Below are positions 17,229-25,601 of a stretch of 64,000 bases of DNA, in pieces. A program made the position numbers and the translations under genes. The stretch lies in the NCBI RefSeq assembly GCF_000710615.1, contig NZ_JDTH01000001.1, positions 1 to 64,000 on the forward strand, given 5' to 3'. The notes under the pieces are model-generated. The model had not been told where the DNA came from. It made no database searches and saw only the letters and a list, made by a program, of their open reading frames with translations. This DNA is from Haladaptatus cibarius D43. GTDB lineage: Archaea; Halobacteriota; Halobacteria; Halobacteriales; Haladaptataceae. Position 1 is the first letter of the stretch, and each line of letters starts with the position of its first letter.

Positions 17229-17378
17229 CGTTTCGTAGGCAGAGTGGTGGGCAGAAAGGCGTTTCTGTACTCGTTCGTGACAGCGGTTTCGTTCCGTCAA
17301 CTCTGCAGGAGAGTACCGTGGTACCGAAATCGGCGTTCCGTGAGAACGTTTATCATTTTTGCAGACCAGTATAGATAC

Positions 17379-17609
17379 ATGAGTCAGGGGGAATCGGAGA
17401 TACAACCGGTGAAAAAGGCGTTTCGGACGGTGACACCACCGTATCACGGGCATCCGGACAGCGAAATGAACGCCATCGGTATCGCGATATTTCTCGGACT
17501 GCTCGTGCTGATGGTGCCACTGTTGCCGTTTCTGGTCATCGTGTGGGCAATCTCGAAACTGACCGAAGCACTTGCACAGAAGGCACCAATCGGTGACGAA
17601 GAGCAGTGA
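17379..17609 (+). CDS. Small single-pass membrane protein, conserved in haloarchaea
   Basis: 76 aa: a soluble N terminus with KKAFRTVTPPYHGHPDSEMN, then a long hydrophobic segment (AIGIAIFLGLLVLMVPLLPF) and an acidic end. The start at 17379 is chosen inside a long chance frame because a TTTATCA box lies about 30 nt upstream, giving a near-leaderless mRNA. The gene is divergent from the helicase. I believe this is one of the small haloarchaeal DUF families (possibly DUF7535), but the name is from memory. No function is known. Confidence 0.75.
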   Translation: MSQGESEIQPVKKAFRTVTPPYHGHPDSEMNAIGIAIFLGLLVLMVPLLPFLVIVWAISKLTEALAQKAPIGDEEQ

Positions 17610-17642
17610 CGAAAACACTGCAGCGAAAATAGCGCGACGAGA

Positions 17643-18632
17643 TTACTGGACGCCGAGGAGGTCGAACGGGTAGCCGTTGTCGTTTTCGTTCGCGTGTTCG
17701 TAGACGACGTGAGCGGCGGCCACGTCCTGAATGGCCAGTCCAGTGCTGTCGAAGACGGTGACGCCGTCATTCTCGGTTCGTCCGGAAAGGTCACCGATAA
17801 CGATGTCGCCGATGTCGCCGTGGATGTCGTCGTCCGAGAGGACGCCCTCGTTGTACGGGACGTTGATTTCGCCGGAGTGGGTCGTCTGTGCGTGGTCGTC
17901 GATGACGAGTTTCGCGTTTAGCAGGATTTCGTCCGCGAGTTCGTGTTTGCCTTCCGCGTCCGCGCCCATGGCGTTGACGTGCGTATGTTCGCCGAGGTTC
18001 TCGGCGGAGACGATCGGGGTTTCGACGGGCGTAACCGTCGAAAGCACGTCGCAGGATGCGGCCTCGGAAATCGAACCCGCGCGAACGTCGAAGTCGTCAT
18101 CGAAGTAGTCGATGAAGTCCGCGACGGCTTCCTCGTTCAGGTCGCTGATGACGACGTCCTCGATCGGGCGAATTTCCGAAATCGCCTCCAACTGCGTGTA
18201 GGATTGGACACCTGCGCCGATGAGGCCCATGCTCGTCGCGTCCTCGACGGCGAGGTGGTCGGTTGCGACTGCCGCCGCCGCGCCCGTGCGCTTCATCGTG
18301 AGTTCGGTGCCGTCCATAATCGCCAGCGGGAACGCGGTTTCGGGGTCGCTGTACACCATCGTCCCCATGACGGTCGGCAGGTCGAACTCCTCGGGATTGT
18401 CGGGGTGGACGTTCACCCACTTGATACCCGCGGCATCCCAGTCGTCCGCGTCGAGGTAGGCGGGCATCGACCGAAAGTCGCCGTTGTACTGCGGCAGGTC
18501 GATATAGGATTTTGCAGGCATCTGTGCGTCCCCGGTTGCATACGCCGCGAAGGCGTCCTCGATGGCCCGGATGAGTTCGGGCATCTGTGTGTTCTCGTCT
18601 ACGGCATCCTGATTGAGCAGGAGTGTTTCCAT
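17643..18632 (-). CDS. Ornithine cyclodeaminase / alanine dehydrogenase family protein
   Basis: 329-aa NAD(P)-dependent enzyme of the mu-crystallin family. An N-terminal substrate domain holds AIMDGTELTMKRTGAAAAVATDHLA with the catalytic Lys and Arg; the Rossmann part starts MGLIGAGVQSYTQLEAI (about residues 125-141). Members either convert ornithine to proline or interconvert alanine and pyruvate (as in Archaeoglobus); sequence alone does not decide. Start at 18632 (METLLLNQD); an in-frame upstream start would add 41 unlikely residues. Confidence 0.93.
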   Translation of the reverse strand: METLLLNQDAVDENTQMPELIRAIEDAFAAYATGDAQMPAKSYIDLPQYNGDFRSMPAYLDADDWDAAGIKWVNVHPDNPEEFDLPTVMGTMVYSDPETAFPLAIMDGTELTMKRTGAAAAVATDHLAVEDATSMGLIGAGVQSYTQLEAISEIRPIEDVVISDLNEEAVADFIDYFDDDFDVRAGSISEAASCDVLSTVTPVETPIVSAENLGEHTHVNAMGADAEGKHELADEILLNAKLVIDDHAQTTHSGEINVPYNEGVLSDDDIHGDIGDIVIGDLSGRTENDGVTVFDSTGLAIQDVAAAHVVYEHANENDNGYPFDLLGVQ

Positions 18633-18801
18633 AGTCGGAGGGAAACGTGGTTCCCACTTAGTTCCATCTTTTGCGGTTTTCGCGCGGCTTTCGCCGAGAG
18701 TTGTGGGGGTTTGGAGTATTTTTCGAGCTATCGTTCCTTGGATAGTCGAGAGCAATGAATCGAGAGAAAGAAAAAAACGGCTCAGGCGTGCTCGCTAGTG
18801 C

Positions 18802-19434
18802 TCAGCACTCACTTTCGTCTTTCTGTCCGCTTTCGTCTTCGTCCGTCTCTCCGTGGTCGTGTTGGTGTTCACTCCCGCGTTGCTGCTCGCTCTCGTCTTC
18901 GTCCGTCGAATCGTCTTCTCCACCGTGTTCGTGGTCGCTCCCCACCATTGTCACGGAATCACGCCCGGAAAAGCCGTGTTCGCCGGAATCGTCTTTCTCC
19001 CAGCGAAGTTCGGCCTCCATTTCGTCGCCGTCGAATCCGGCGTCCTGAACCCGGAAATGGAGAACTAATTCATCATTGCCATCCCCATCGACGTCTTCGA
19101 CGTGTCCACCGTGAATCGGACACGCTCCGCCGCCGTCGGCGACGGCGGCGGGCGATCCGAATCGGTAGCGAACCGCTTCACTGGTCGGGTCGAACTCGTC
19201 GGTTTGGAAAACAGCGACGGGAACGACACCGCGGCCATTGAGATTGATTTCGTTCGAGTCGTCGTCCGGTTTCACGTCGATGTCGAGTTCGTTCGGGAAA
19301 TGTGCAACTGCGGTACTGCTGAGAGTTGGAACCGCGAGGGCGGTCACAGCAACTCCGGCACCGGCCGTGAGGAAATTGCGGCGATTAGTTTGGTGTGAAT
19401 TCGTCTCGTCCGAAGTGTCTTTCTGGGAAGGCAC
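18802..19434 (-). CDS. Tat-exported protein with Ca-loop-like motif and His/Asp/Glu tail
   Basis: 210 aa. A twin-arginine signal (TNRRNFLTAGAGVAVTALA, Arg18-Arg19) is followed by a beta-sandwich-like domain with INLNGRGVVPVAVFQTDEFDP and EDVDGDGNDELVLHFRVQD; the DVDGDGNDEL stretch looks like a calcium-binding loop. After GFSGRDSVTMV comes a tail of about 50 residues rich in E, D, H, S and Q. Similar domains are found in secreted proteins of bacteria. A surface or secreted role is likely, possibly metal binding; function unknown. Confidence 0.82.
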   Translation of the reverse strand: MPSQKDTSDETNSHQTNRRNFLTAGAGVAVTALAVPTLSSTAVAHFPNELDIDVKPDDDSNEINLNGRGVVPVAVFQTDEFDPTSEAVRYRFGSPAAVADGGGACPIHGGHVEDVDGDGNDELVLHFRVQDAGFDGDEMEAELRWEKDDSGEHGFSGRDSVTMVGSDHEHGGEDDSTDEDESEQQRGSEHQHDHGETDEDESGQKDESEC

Positions 19435-19614
19435 AGCAACCGAAAATCATCACGGTGAGAGAATAGCGATTCTGGCACGATTGTCGAAAGGAACTGTAGG
19501 GCTGCCGACTATCCAGAAAACGCACCGCTAGTCGATTGAGGAGCAAAAAATCGAAACGGCCGGAACTGGTTAGAGAGCGGTTCAACCGGCGGTTGTGACC
19601 AGCGCACTCACCGC
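19435..19614. other. Intergenic stretch, upstream region of the Tat protein
   Basis: About 180 nt; no gene seen. It leads into the family 2 repeat that lies beyond the thermosome gene end. Confidence 0.5.
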
Positions 19615-19716
19615 GAGCGAGGAGCAACGCGACGAGTGAGCGGGCCAAGGAACCTCCGGAGGCGCGGCGTTGCCGCGCCGAAGTGAGGTGACGCAGTGCT
19701 TTTGATCCAGCTTTTG
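19615..19716 (+). repeat. Dispersed intergenic repeat, family 2 (copy 1)
   Basis: Contains CGCGAGCGAGGAGCAACGCG, GAGTGAGCGGGCC and GTGCTTTTGATCCAGCTTTT. The same blocks in the same order are found, inverted, at 45139-45272. An 8-bp hairpin GGCGCGGC/GCCGCGCC sits at 19661-19679. It lies just past the thermosome terminator hairpin. Confidence 0.75.
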
Positions 19717-19723
19717 TCAGTGG

Positions 19724-19744
19724 ACGAGCGCCTGTGGCGCTCGT
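19724..19744 (-). terminator. Hairpin downstream of the thermosome gene
   Basis: Perfect 9-bp stem ACGAGCGCC/GGCGCTCGT with a TGT loop, about 20 nt past the stop codon of the thermosome gene. The transcript continues into ACAAAAG. It probably marks the mRNA 3' end. Confidence 0.6.
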
Positions 19745-19764
19745 TCACGCAACAAAAGGTGGTT

Positions 19765-21414
19765 TCACATCGCGCCGCCCATTCCGCCCATGCCACCCAT
19801 GCCGCCTGCTGGTGGGCCGCCTGCGCCCTCGTCGCCACCTTTGTCGGTGGAGAGGTCGCCTGCGGAGATGATGTCGTCGATTTTGAGGACGAGGTTCGCG
19901 GCCTCGGTGGCACTGGAAAGTGCCTGCTCTTTCGCGTGGGCTGGCTCGACGATGCCTGCTTCGAAGGTGTCTTCGACGTCGCTGCTGAAGACGTTCAGAC
20001 CGGCGCGTTTCTCGCCGTCTTCGTGTGCCGCGCGGAGGTCAACGAGCGTGTCGATGGAGTCAAGTCCGGCGTTCTCGGCGAGAACGCGTGGGACGAGTTC
20101 GAGCGAGTCAGCGAACGCTTCGACTGCGAGCTGTTCTCGGCCTTCCACGCTGTCGGAGTAGTCGCGGAGTCGGGAGGCGAGTTCGACTTCGATTGCTCCG
20201 CCGCCGGAGACGACGCGACCGTCGCTGACAGTCTGTGCAACGACGTCGAGGGCGTCCGTGATGCCGCGTTCGAGTTCGTCAACGACGTGGTCGGTGGAAC
20301 CACGCAGGAGAAGCGTGACACCGTGAGCGTCGTCGCCGCCGGAGACGTAGAACAGTTCGTCGCTGTCGTCGCGGGTGATGCTCCCTTCTCCGAGTTCGAT
20401 TTCGGAAGCGCTGTCGAGGTCCGAGACGATGTCCGTGCCGAGAACTTCGCGGAGGAACTGAATGTCGCTCTTTTTCGCGCGTCGGACGGCGAGGATGCCT
20501 TCCTTGGCGAGGTAGTGCTGTGCGAGGTCGTCGATGCCTTTCTGGCAGAAGACGACGTTCGCGCCCGTTTCCTTGATTTGCTCGACCTTCTCTTTCAGCT
20601 GTGCTTCCTCGCGGTCGAGGAAGTTCTTGAGCTGGTCTGGATCGTTGATGGAGATTTCGGTGTCGACATCGGTTTCCTCGACTTCGACGGCTTCGTTGAG
20701 GAGGAGAACCTTGGCGTCTTCGACCGATTTCGGCATGTTGTCGTGGACGGGGTCTTTGTCGATGACTGCACCTTCGAGCAGTTCGGACTCGCCCGCGGAG
20801 CGACCGGTCTGCGTCTCGATGTTGATGAATTCGAGGTCAACGGTGTCCTCGACGGTGACCGCCTGCACGGCGTCAACGATGATTTGGCTGAGAACTTCCT
20901 TATTGAGTTCCGCGCCCTTGCCGGTCATGCTAGTTTCTGCGACCTTGCGGAGGAGGTCTTCGTCGTCGGTGTCGACGTTTTCCGCGATGTTGTCAACTTC
21001 CTCGCGAGCCTTCTCGCTTGCGAGGTGGAATCCTTTGATGACCGCCGTCGGGTGGATGTCCTGTTCGAGGAGGTTCTGCGCGTTCTTGAGGAGTTCGCCC
21101 GTCACTGCGACGGCCGTCGTGGTGCCGTCTCCCGCCTCGTCCTCTTGGGTTTCGGCGACCTCGATAATCATCTCGGCCGTCGGGTTGTCGATGTCCATCT
21201 CCTTGAGGATGGTCACGCCGTCATTCGTGATGGTCACGTCGCCCATCGAATCGACGAGCATCTTGTCCATCCCTTTCGGTCCGAGTGTGGAACGTACAGC
21301 ATCCGCGACCGCTCGCGCCGCGGTGATGTTGTGTTCCTGTGCGTCTTTGTCTTTGACGCGCTGGGAATCCTCGGACATTACGATCATCGGCTGACCTTGC
21401 ATGCGCTGACTCAT
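19765..21414 (-). CDS. thsA: Thermosome subunit (group II chaperonin)
   Basis: 549-aa subunit of the archaeal two-ring chaperonin that folds proteins with ATP. It shows ARAVADAVRSTLGPKGMDKM, the ATP motif GDGTTTAVAVTGELL (about residues 95-109), the GGGAIEVELASRLRDY segment and the haloarchaeal C-terminal tail of Gly-Met repeats (GGMGGMGGMGGAM). A TTTATATAGA box at 21441-21450 lies about 30 nt upstream, giving a very short leader. The choice of A versus B or C paralogue is not certain from this window. Confidence 0.96.
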   Translation of the reverse strand: MSQRMQGQPMIVMSEDSQRVKDKDAQEHNITAARAVADAVRSTLGPKGMDKMLVDSMGDVTITNDGVTILKEMDIDNPTAEMIIEVAETQEDEAGDGTTTAVAVTGELLKNAQNLLEQDIHPTAVIKGFHLASEKAREEVDNIAENVDTDDEDLLRKVAETSMTGKGAELNKEVLSQIIVDAVQAVTVEDTVDLEFINIETQTGRSAGESELLEGAVIDKDPVHDNMPKSVEDAKVLLLNEAVEVEETDVDTEISINDPDQLKNFLDREEAQLKEKVEQIKETGANVVFCQKGIDDLAQHYLAKEGILAVRRAKKSDIQFLREVLGTDIVSDLDSASEIELGEGSITRDDSDELFYVSGGDDAHGVTLLLRGSTDHVVDELERGITDALDVVAQTVSDGRVVSGGGAIEVELASRLRDYSDSVEGREQLAVEAFADSLELVPRVLAENAGLDSIDTLVDLRAAHEDGEKRAGLNVFSSDVEDTFEAGIVEPAHAKEQALSSATEAANLVLKIDDIISAGDLSTDKGGDEGAGGPPAGGMGGMGGMGGAM

Positions 21415-21651
21415 AGTACAGAAGCGACTATGTTTGTGCTTCTATATAAATCTTTATTTCGTGTGTGAGGATACCACTGTAAGACGACAATCGGAAATGC
21501 GAAAAACCGCAAGAGTGCGGTAAGGTGTGTTTAGGCCGTGACGCTAGTTAACATGAATCTCTGTTACTACGTACCGGACTGAAGCGAGGATTTATATACT
21601 GTATTCGGCGATGGTTCCCATTTTTCACGTCGAACCGCGTAGCCCCGGCTA
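21415..21651. promoter_or_regulatory. Divergent promoter region of thermosome gene and rtcA
   Basis: Holds a minus-strand TATA box (21441-21450, TTTATATAGA) for the chaperonin gene and a plus-strand box TTTATATACT at 21591-21600 for rtcA. The rest (about 130 nt) shows no gene. Confidence 0.7.
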
Positions 21652-22674
21652 ATGCACTCGCTCGACGGGTCGTCCGGCGGTGGGCAACTGCTTCGCTCCG
21701 CAGTGTCGCTTTCCGCCCTCTCCGGCGAACCGTTTCGAATGACCGGGATTCGAGCGGGTCGTTCGAATCCCGGCCTCAGGCCACAGCACCTCGCCGCCGT
21801 TCACGCCGTCGCTCGTGCCTGCAACGCGGAACTGTACGGAAATACAATCGGTTCCGAGGCACTGACGTTTCGACCGAAAATCGCCGACGGTGGTAGATTT
21901 TCGATTGACGTGGAAACGGCGGGAAGCATGGTGTTGGTTTTCGATGCACTGTTGCCACTCGCAGTGGCCCTCGGCAAACCCCTCTTAGTCACCGTCACTG
22001 GCGGCACAGACGTTCGGTGGTCGCCGACAATCGACTACTTCCGCCATGTGAAACTCCCGCTCTGTCGCCGATTCGGACTGCTTGCCGGTGTCGATAGTTC
22101 CCGAACCGGCTACTACCCAGCAGGTGGCGGAGAGGCAACGCTGTGGGTCGCACCGTCTTCACTTGCTACAATCGACCTCGTGGAACGCGGGGAACTCACC
22201 GGCGTCCGGATTTACTCGAAAGCATCAACGTCGCTCGCGGAGCAGAACGTCGCGGAACGGCAGGCGGAAACTGCACGCGAACGACTCGGTTCTGCGGGAC
22301 ACTCAGTTCTCGAACGTCGGACGACCTACGCAAAATCGAACTCCACTGGAAGCAGTCTGCTCGTCCGTGGCGAATACGGCGAGATGGGCGAGAACTATTC
22401 CGTCGCTGGATTCGACGGACTCGGCGAGCACGGTGTTCCCGCGGAGGACATCGCAAAACGCGTCGTCGGTACGTTTTCCGCGTTTCAGGACGGCTGTGGA
22501 GTCGTGGACGAGCACATGGCCGACCAACTGTTGATTTTCCTCGCGCTCGCGGGCGGGCGCGCGGCGATTCCGAAAATAACGGCGCACATCGAAACGAGTC
22601 TGGAACTGCTGGCCGCCTTCGGCTACGACGTTTCGCTGGTTCGTGAGCCGAATCCGATGCTGGTCGGCGAATAA
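21652..22674 (+). CDS. rtcA: RNA 3'-terminal phosphate cyclase
   Basis: 340-aa enzyme that makes a 2',3'-cyclic phosphate at RNA 3' ends using ATP (or GTP). It shows DGSSGGGQLLRSAVSLSALS at the start, RAGRSNPGLRPQHLAAV (about residues 33-49), TGGTDVRWSPTIDYFRHV and the catalytic histidine in VDEHMADQLLIFLALA (about residues 283-298). The first loop is two residues shorter than the usual GSxGEGGGQ. A TATA box lies about 55 nt upstream. RNA repair or maturation is its probable role. Confidence 0.95.
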   Translation: MHSLDGSSGGGQLLRSAVSLSALSGEPFRMTGIRAGRSNPGLRPQHLAAVHAVARACNAELYGNTIGSEALTFRPKIADGGRFSIDVETAGSMVLVFDALLPLAVALGKPLLVTVTGGTDVRWSPTIDYFRHVKLPLCRRFGLLAGVDSSRTGYYPAGGGEATLWVAPSSLATIDLVERGELTGVRIYSKASTSLAEQNVAERQAETARERLGSAGHSVLERRTTYAKSNSTGSSLLVRGEYGEMGENYSVAGFDGLGEHGVPAEDIAKRVVGTFSAFQDGCGVVDEHMADQLLIFLALAGGRAAIPKITAHIETSLELLAAFGYDVSLVREPNPMLVGE

Positions 22675-22678
22675 TCGG

Positions 22679-23248
22679 TTATCTGTCCCGTTCCGGAACT
22701 TCGGTGTGGCCGCGGTGGAGGTTCCGATGATAATAGACGTTGATTGCGCCGGAGAGCGTAACTAACACCGCCAGTCCAAGCGCCCAGCCGAAATCCGGAA
22801 CGAGTCCGAGCGGCCCGGCCTCCAACCACGCGCCGGTGACGAGGGCCAGACTGACACAACCGAGGACGAAGTAGTACTGCGACCACGGCAGATCGTTGTC
22901 AGGAACGACCTCCAGATACACCGTCAGTTTCTCTGCCTTGTCCGTCAGCGAAATGTTTCCATGAGCGGGGTCGTACTCCATGAATCCAGTTTCGTCCAGT
23001 TTCGGAAGATGTGCCTGCTGAAGTGTGTTATACACCCGTTTTCGCTGTTGTGAACCTACTTCGGGAATGGAAATGTCGTTTTCCCACGCCGCGATTTGGG
23101 TCGCCAACTCACCGATTTCGACCGGTTGCTCGTGTTGGCGAAGATAATGAAGCGCGTATCGCCGTCGTTGATTGCTCAATATTTGGAACACGACGTCTCT
23201 GGACAGCGGTTCGCCGACCTGCTTCATCTCGCCCGTTTGACTTCCCAT
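22679..23248 (-). CDS. Winged-helix membrane protein (DUF7344 type)
   Basis: 189 aa. Residues 15-105 form a haloarchaeal winged-helix domain: SRDVVFQILSNQRRRYALHY, LATQIAAWENDISIPEV, and QQRKRVYNTLQQAHLPKLDE. Two membrane helices follow (about 120-145 and 150-172). This layout is typical of the DUF7344 family; I infer a membrane-tethered transcription regulator. The gene ends 4 nt after the rtcA stop, convergent with it. Confidence 0.85.
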   Translation of the reverse strand: MGSQTGEMKQVGEPLSRDVVFQILSNQRRRYALHYLRQHEQPVEIGELATQIAAWENDISIPEVGSQQRKRVYNTLQQAHLPKLDETGFMEYDPAHGNISLTDKAEKLTVYLEVVPDNDLPWSQYYFVLGCVSLALVTGAWLEAGPLGLVPDFGWALGLAVLVTLSGAINVYYHRNLHRGHTEVPERDR

Positions 23249-23320
23249 CTGTCGTTACCTCCCGAAAGAATGTTCTTTTCAGGAATGTATCACCACAAGT
23301 ACTTAATTTTTTGTGCTATC

Positions 23321-23938
23321 CTAACAGAAGTTCTGTGTGGCAAAGACGCGCTCGCTGTCGGCGTAGTAGACGCCGATTCCCTCGCGTTCCCAGTTTTCAG
23401 AAAGCATATTTTCGCGGTGGCTCGGCGAGTTCATCCACTGCGTGACGACGCCGCGTGCGAGTTCGTCGGCGGTTCGATAGCGAACGACGGTGCCGTTTTC
23501 CGTTCGCACCCGGCGGTCGAAGTAGGTGTAAGCGATGTTTTCGCCCGCACCCCGAAGGCAGTGATAATCGGCTTCCCGATAGCGGTCACTTGGACTCTCA
23601 CCGGAGGGAGAGACGTGTGAAAAGTAGCTCTCGCGGCCCATCTCCTCGCTGTGATTGCGCGCGATGTCCCGGAGTGCGGTGTCGAACTCGACGGGTTCTA
23701 GCCCGTGGTCGGTTCGCTCCTCGTTCACGTAGCGATGGATGTAGAACTCGGCCCACCGACGAAACTCGGGGTCAGTCGGTTCTGTCACTGCCTCGGGATT
23801 GTCCTCGGGAACCTCGATGACTTCCGCACCTTGAAACGAATCGAGCGTGTCCCCGCCGGGAACCGGATAGCCGACGAAGTACGCGCCGAAAAACAACAGT
23901 GCCGCGAAGACGAGGATTGGAGGGACGAGCGAACGCAT
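23321..23938 (-). CDS. CAP (SCP/PR1) domain protein, membrane anchored
   Basis: 205 aa with one N-terminal hydrophobic segment (ILVFAALLFFGAYFVGY) and then a CAP domain of the bacterial/archaeal YkwD type: INHYRNEER-like HRYVNEERTDHGLEPVEFDT, ARNHSEEMGRESYFSHVSP, GENIAYTY and WMNSPSHRENML. It probably acts outside the membrane; no enzymatic activity is established for this branch. It ends with an unusual short VFATQNFC. Confidence 0.9.
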   Translation of the reverse strand: MRSLVPPILVFAALLFFGAYFVGYPVPGGDTLDSFQGAEVIEVPEDNPEAVTEPTDPEFRRWAEFYIHRYVNEERTDHGLEPVEFDTALRDIARNHSEEMGRESYFSHVSPSGESPSDRYREADYHCLRGAGENIAYTYFDRRVRTENGTVVRYRTADELARGVVTQWMNSPSHRENMLSENWEREGIGVYYADSERVFATQNFC

Positions 23939-24119
23939 TCGGTTTCCCTTCGACCCGGAGAAAGATGAACCCCATGCCCGATCTTAGTTTCAGAGTGAAT
24001 CTGACGCACAGACGAAAACAAAAGTCGTTGGGGAAATCGGCGAAATGATAGCCCGATAGTCCAAAAAACTGGCAGAAAGCAGGGTATTACGTCGGTCGCG
24101 GCCGTCTCTTCGATTGCCG

Positions 24120-24305
24120 ATGAGCAAAGCAACCTTCGAACTGTATCAGGACGCCCGTGAGGAATGGCGCTGGAGACTGGTTCACGACAACGGTAACATC
24201 ATCGCGGACAGCGGAGAGGGATACGAACGGCAGGCAACCGCGGAGCAAGGAATCGAGAGCGTACAGGCGAATGCGTCGAGTTCCAAAATCGACATTCTGG
24301 AGTAG
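24120..24305 (+). CDS. YegP-type DUF1508 small protein (HVO_2922-like)
   Basis: 61 aa with the single DUF1508 repeat: ATFELYQDAREEWRWRL, NGNIIADSGEGYERQATAEQGIESV. The start at 24120 (ATG) is preferred to the TTG at 24114. The family is widespread, often dimeric; its biological role is unclear. It is convergent with the permease gene. Confidence 0.88.
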   Translation: MSKATFELYQDAREEWRWRLVHDNGNIIADSGEGYERQATAEQGIESVQANASSSKIDILE

Positions 24306-24327
24306 TCGGCCGTAGTGGCTTCTGTCG

Positions 24328-25284
24328 TCAGTCGTACCCGACTCGTGGGTCGAGAACGGCGTAGGCGATGTCTTGGAGGAGATTCCCGGCCAGTCCGAGG
24401 AAGACGGGAATCATCGTCGTCGCTAAGATAAGACCCGCATCCCTCGCTCTGATGGCTTGGAACGCGAGGGCACCGAACCCGGGCAGACCGAACACCGTTT
24501 CGACCACGAGAAGCGTGATAAACAGGATTGTAAGGGTTTCCGCAAAAAACAACGAAACGAGTGGCAACGCCGCGTTGCGGATGACGTGACGGCCAACGTC
24601 GCTCGCACGGGCACCGTTCGAGCGAAGCGTTTTCACGAACTCCGCGGGCACGTATTCGAGGGATGTCGAACGAGTGTACCGAATCTGCACCGCGAGCAGG
24701 TTGATGGTCACCACAGCCATCGGAAGGAACATGAAGGGAAGGTTTTCCGGCGACCAAAGACCGTACCGGTCGTCGAAGTACGACGCCTGAATGTCGATTC
24801 GTTCGAGCACGAGCAGGGACGCCCACGACGCGAGCCAGAAACTCGGTAGCCCCAATCCGGGGTAGGTGATTGCGGTAACCAGTCGGTCGATGTAGCCGTG
24901 TTGGTGAACTGCCGAATACAGTCCAATCGCGGAGCCTAAAACGACAGACAGGACGACTGCCGGAACGAGATAGACGAGCGTAATCGGGAGCGCGTCTCCG
25001 AGGCGGTCGGTAACTGGTTCACCTTGAATATCAGTTCCCCAGTCGAGCGTCGTGTAGGCGACTATCCAGTCGATATATCGGTCGAGAATCGGCTTGTCGT
25101 AGTTTCTCGCCTCGGCATAGGCGTTTTCGGCTGCTTCCGCCGACCCGCCACCCAATGCCGCCATGACACCGGCAGTTTCCTGTCCGGGGTCAGGCGCGAA
25201 GGCAAAGACGAGAAAGATGGACGAAAGGAGTAGGTACGCCGCAAACACCGTCCAGAGAACGCGACGGGCGATATATCGGCGCAC
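24328..25284 (-). CDS. Dipeptide-type ABC transporter permease (DppB-like)
   Basis: 318-aa inner-membrane subunit with six predicted helices. It has the N-terminal RYIARRVLWTVF start, the domain GDALPITLVYLVPAVVLS and the EAA loop around VKTLRSNGARASDVGRHVIRNA that contacts the ATPase. The start codon is GTG at 25282-25284. It is transcribed divergently from the partner permease, with the TATA-like ATTTATTCGG at 25431-25440 as its probable promoter. Placing the two permeases on opposite strands is unusual for this family, whose genes are normally in one operon. Confidence 0.92.
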   Translation of the reverse strand: MRRYIARRVLWTVFAAYLLLSSIFLVFAFAPDPGQETAGVMAALGGGSAEAAENAYAEARNYDKPILDRYIDWIVAYTTLDWGTDIQGEPVTDRLGDALPITLVYLVPAVVLSVVLGSAIGLYSAVHQHGYIDRLVTAITYPGLGLPSFWLASWASLLVLERIDIQASYFDDRYGLWSPENLPFMFLPMAVVTINLLAVQIRYTRSTSLEYVPAEFVKTLRSNGARASDVGRHVIRNAALPLVSLFFAETLTILFITLLVVETVFGLPGFGALAFQAIRARDAGLILATTMIPVFLGLAGNLLQDIAYAVLDPRVGYD

Positions 25285-25601
25285 GGCTATCGCAACTCCG
25301 TTGGATGGCTGTGCTCCGTCGGACAGCCATACTCCACCGGCCGCCCGTTTCTATTTCCGGTCGAAACCGTCGATACAGTTTCGGAGACAGTCACTGACTC
25401 CATGGTATTGTCCACCACAATTCGTTCGGGCCGAATAAATGTTTCCGATGTTACAGTCGGGAGGGTGATAAACTACTGCATACCACGACTAAATTGACTG
25501 AAATAAAACCCATATTTTTATACTGTGGCTGCATTAGCTACGGCAGACTGTCACAAAATTGTCTCATTCCGAGGGGACGGGACAGGAGGATTCAACGGTT
25601 T
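25285..25601. promoter_or_regulatory. Divergent promoter region of the ABC transporter
   Basis: 317 nt. Contains ATTTATTCGG (minus strand, 25431-25440) and TTTTTATAC (plus strand, about 25515-25523), plausible TATA boxes for the two permease genes. A short direct repeat TCCGTTGGATGGCTGT / TCCGTCGGACAGCCAT near 25299-25330 is imperfect. No gene seen. Confidence 0.55.

Noticed and set aside
19696-21468. 590-codon open frame on the strand opposite the thermosome gene
   Set aside because: GC-rich third positions of the real gene suppress stops on the other strand. The thermosome match is unmistakable and the opposite frame has no family character.
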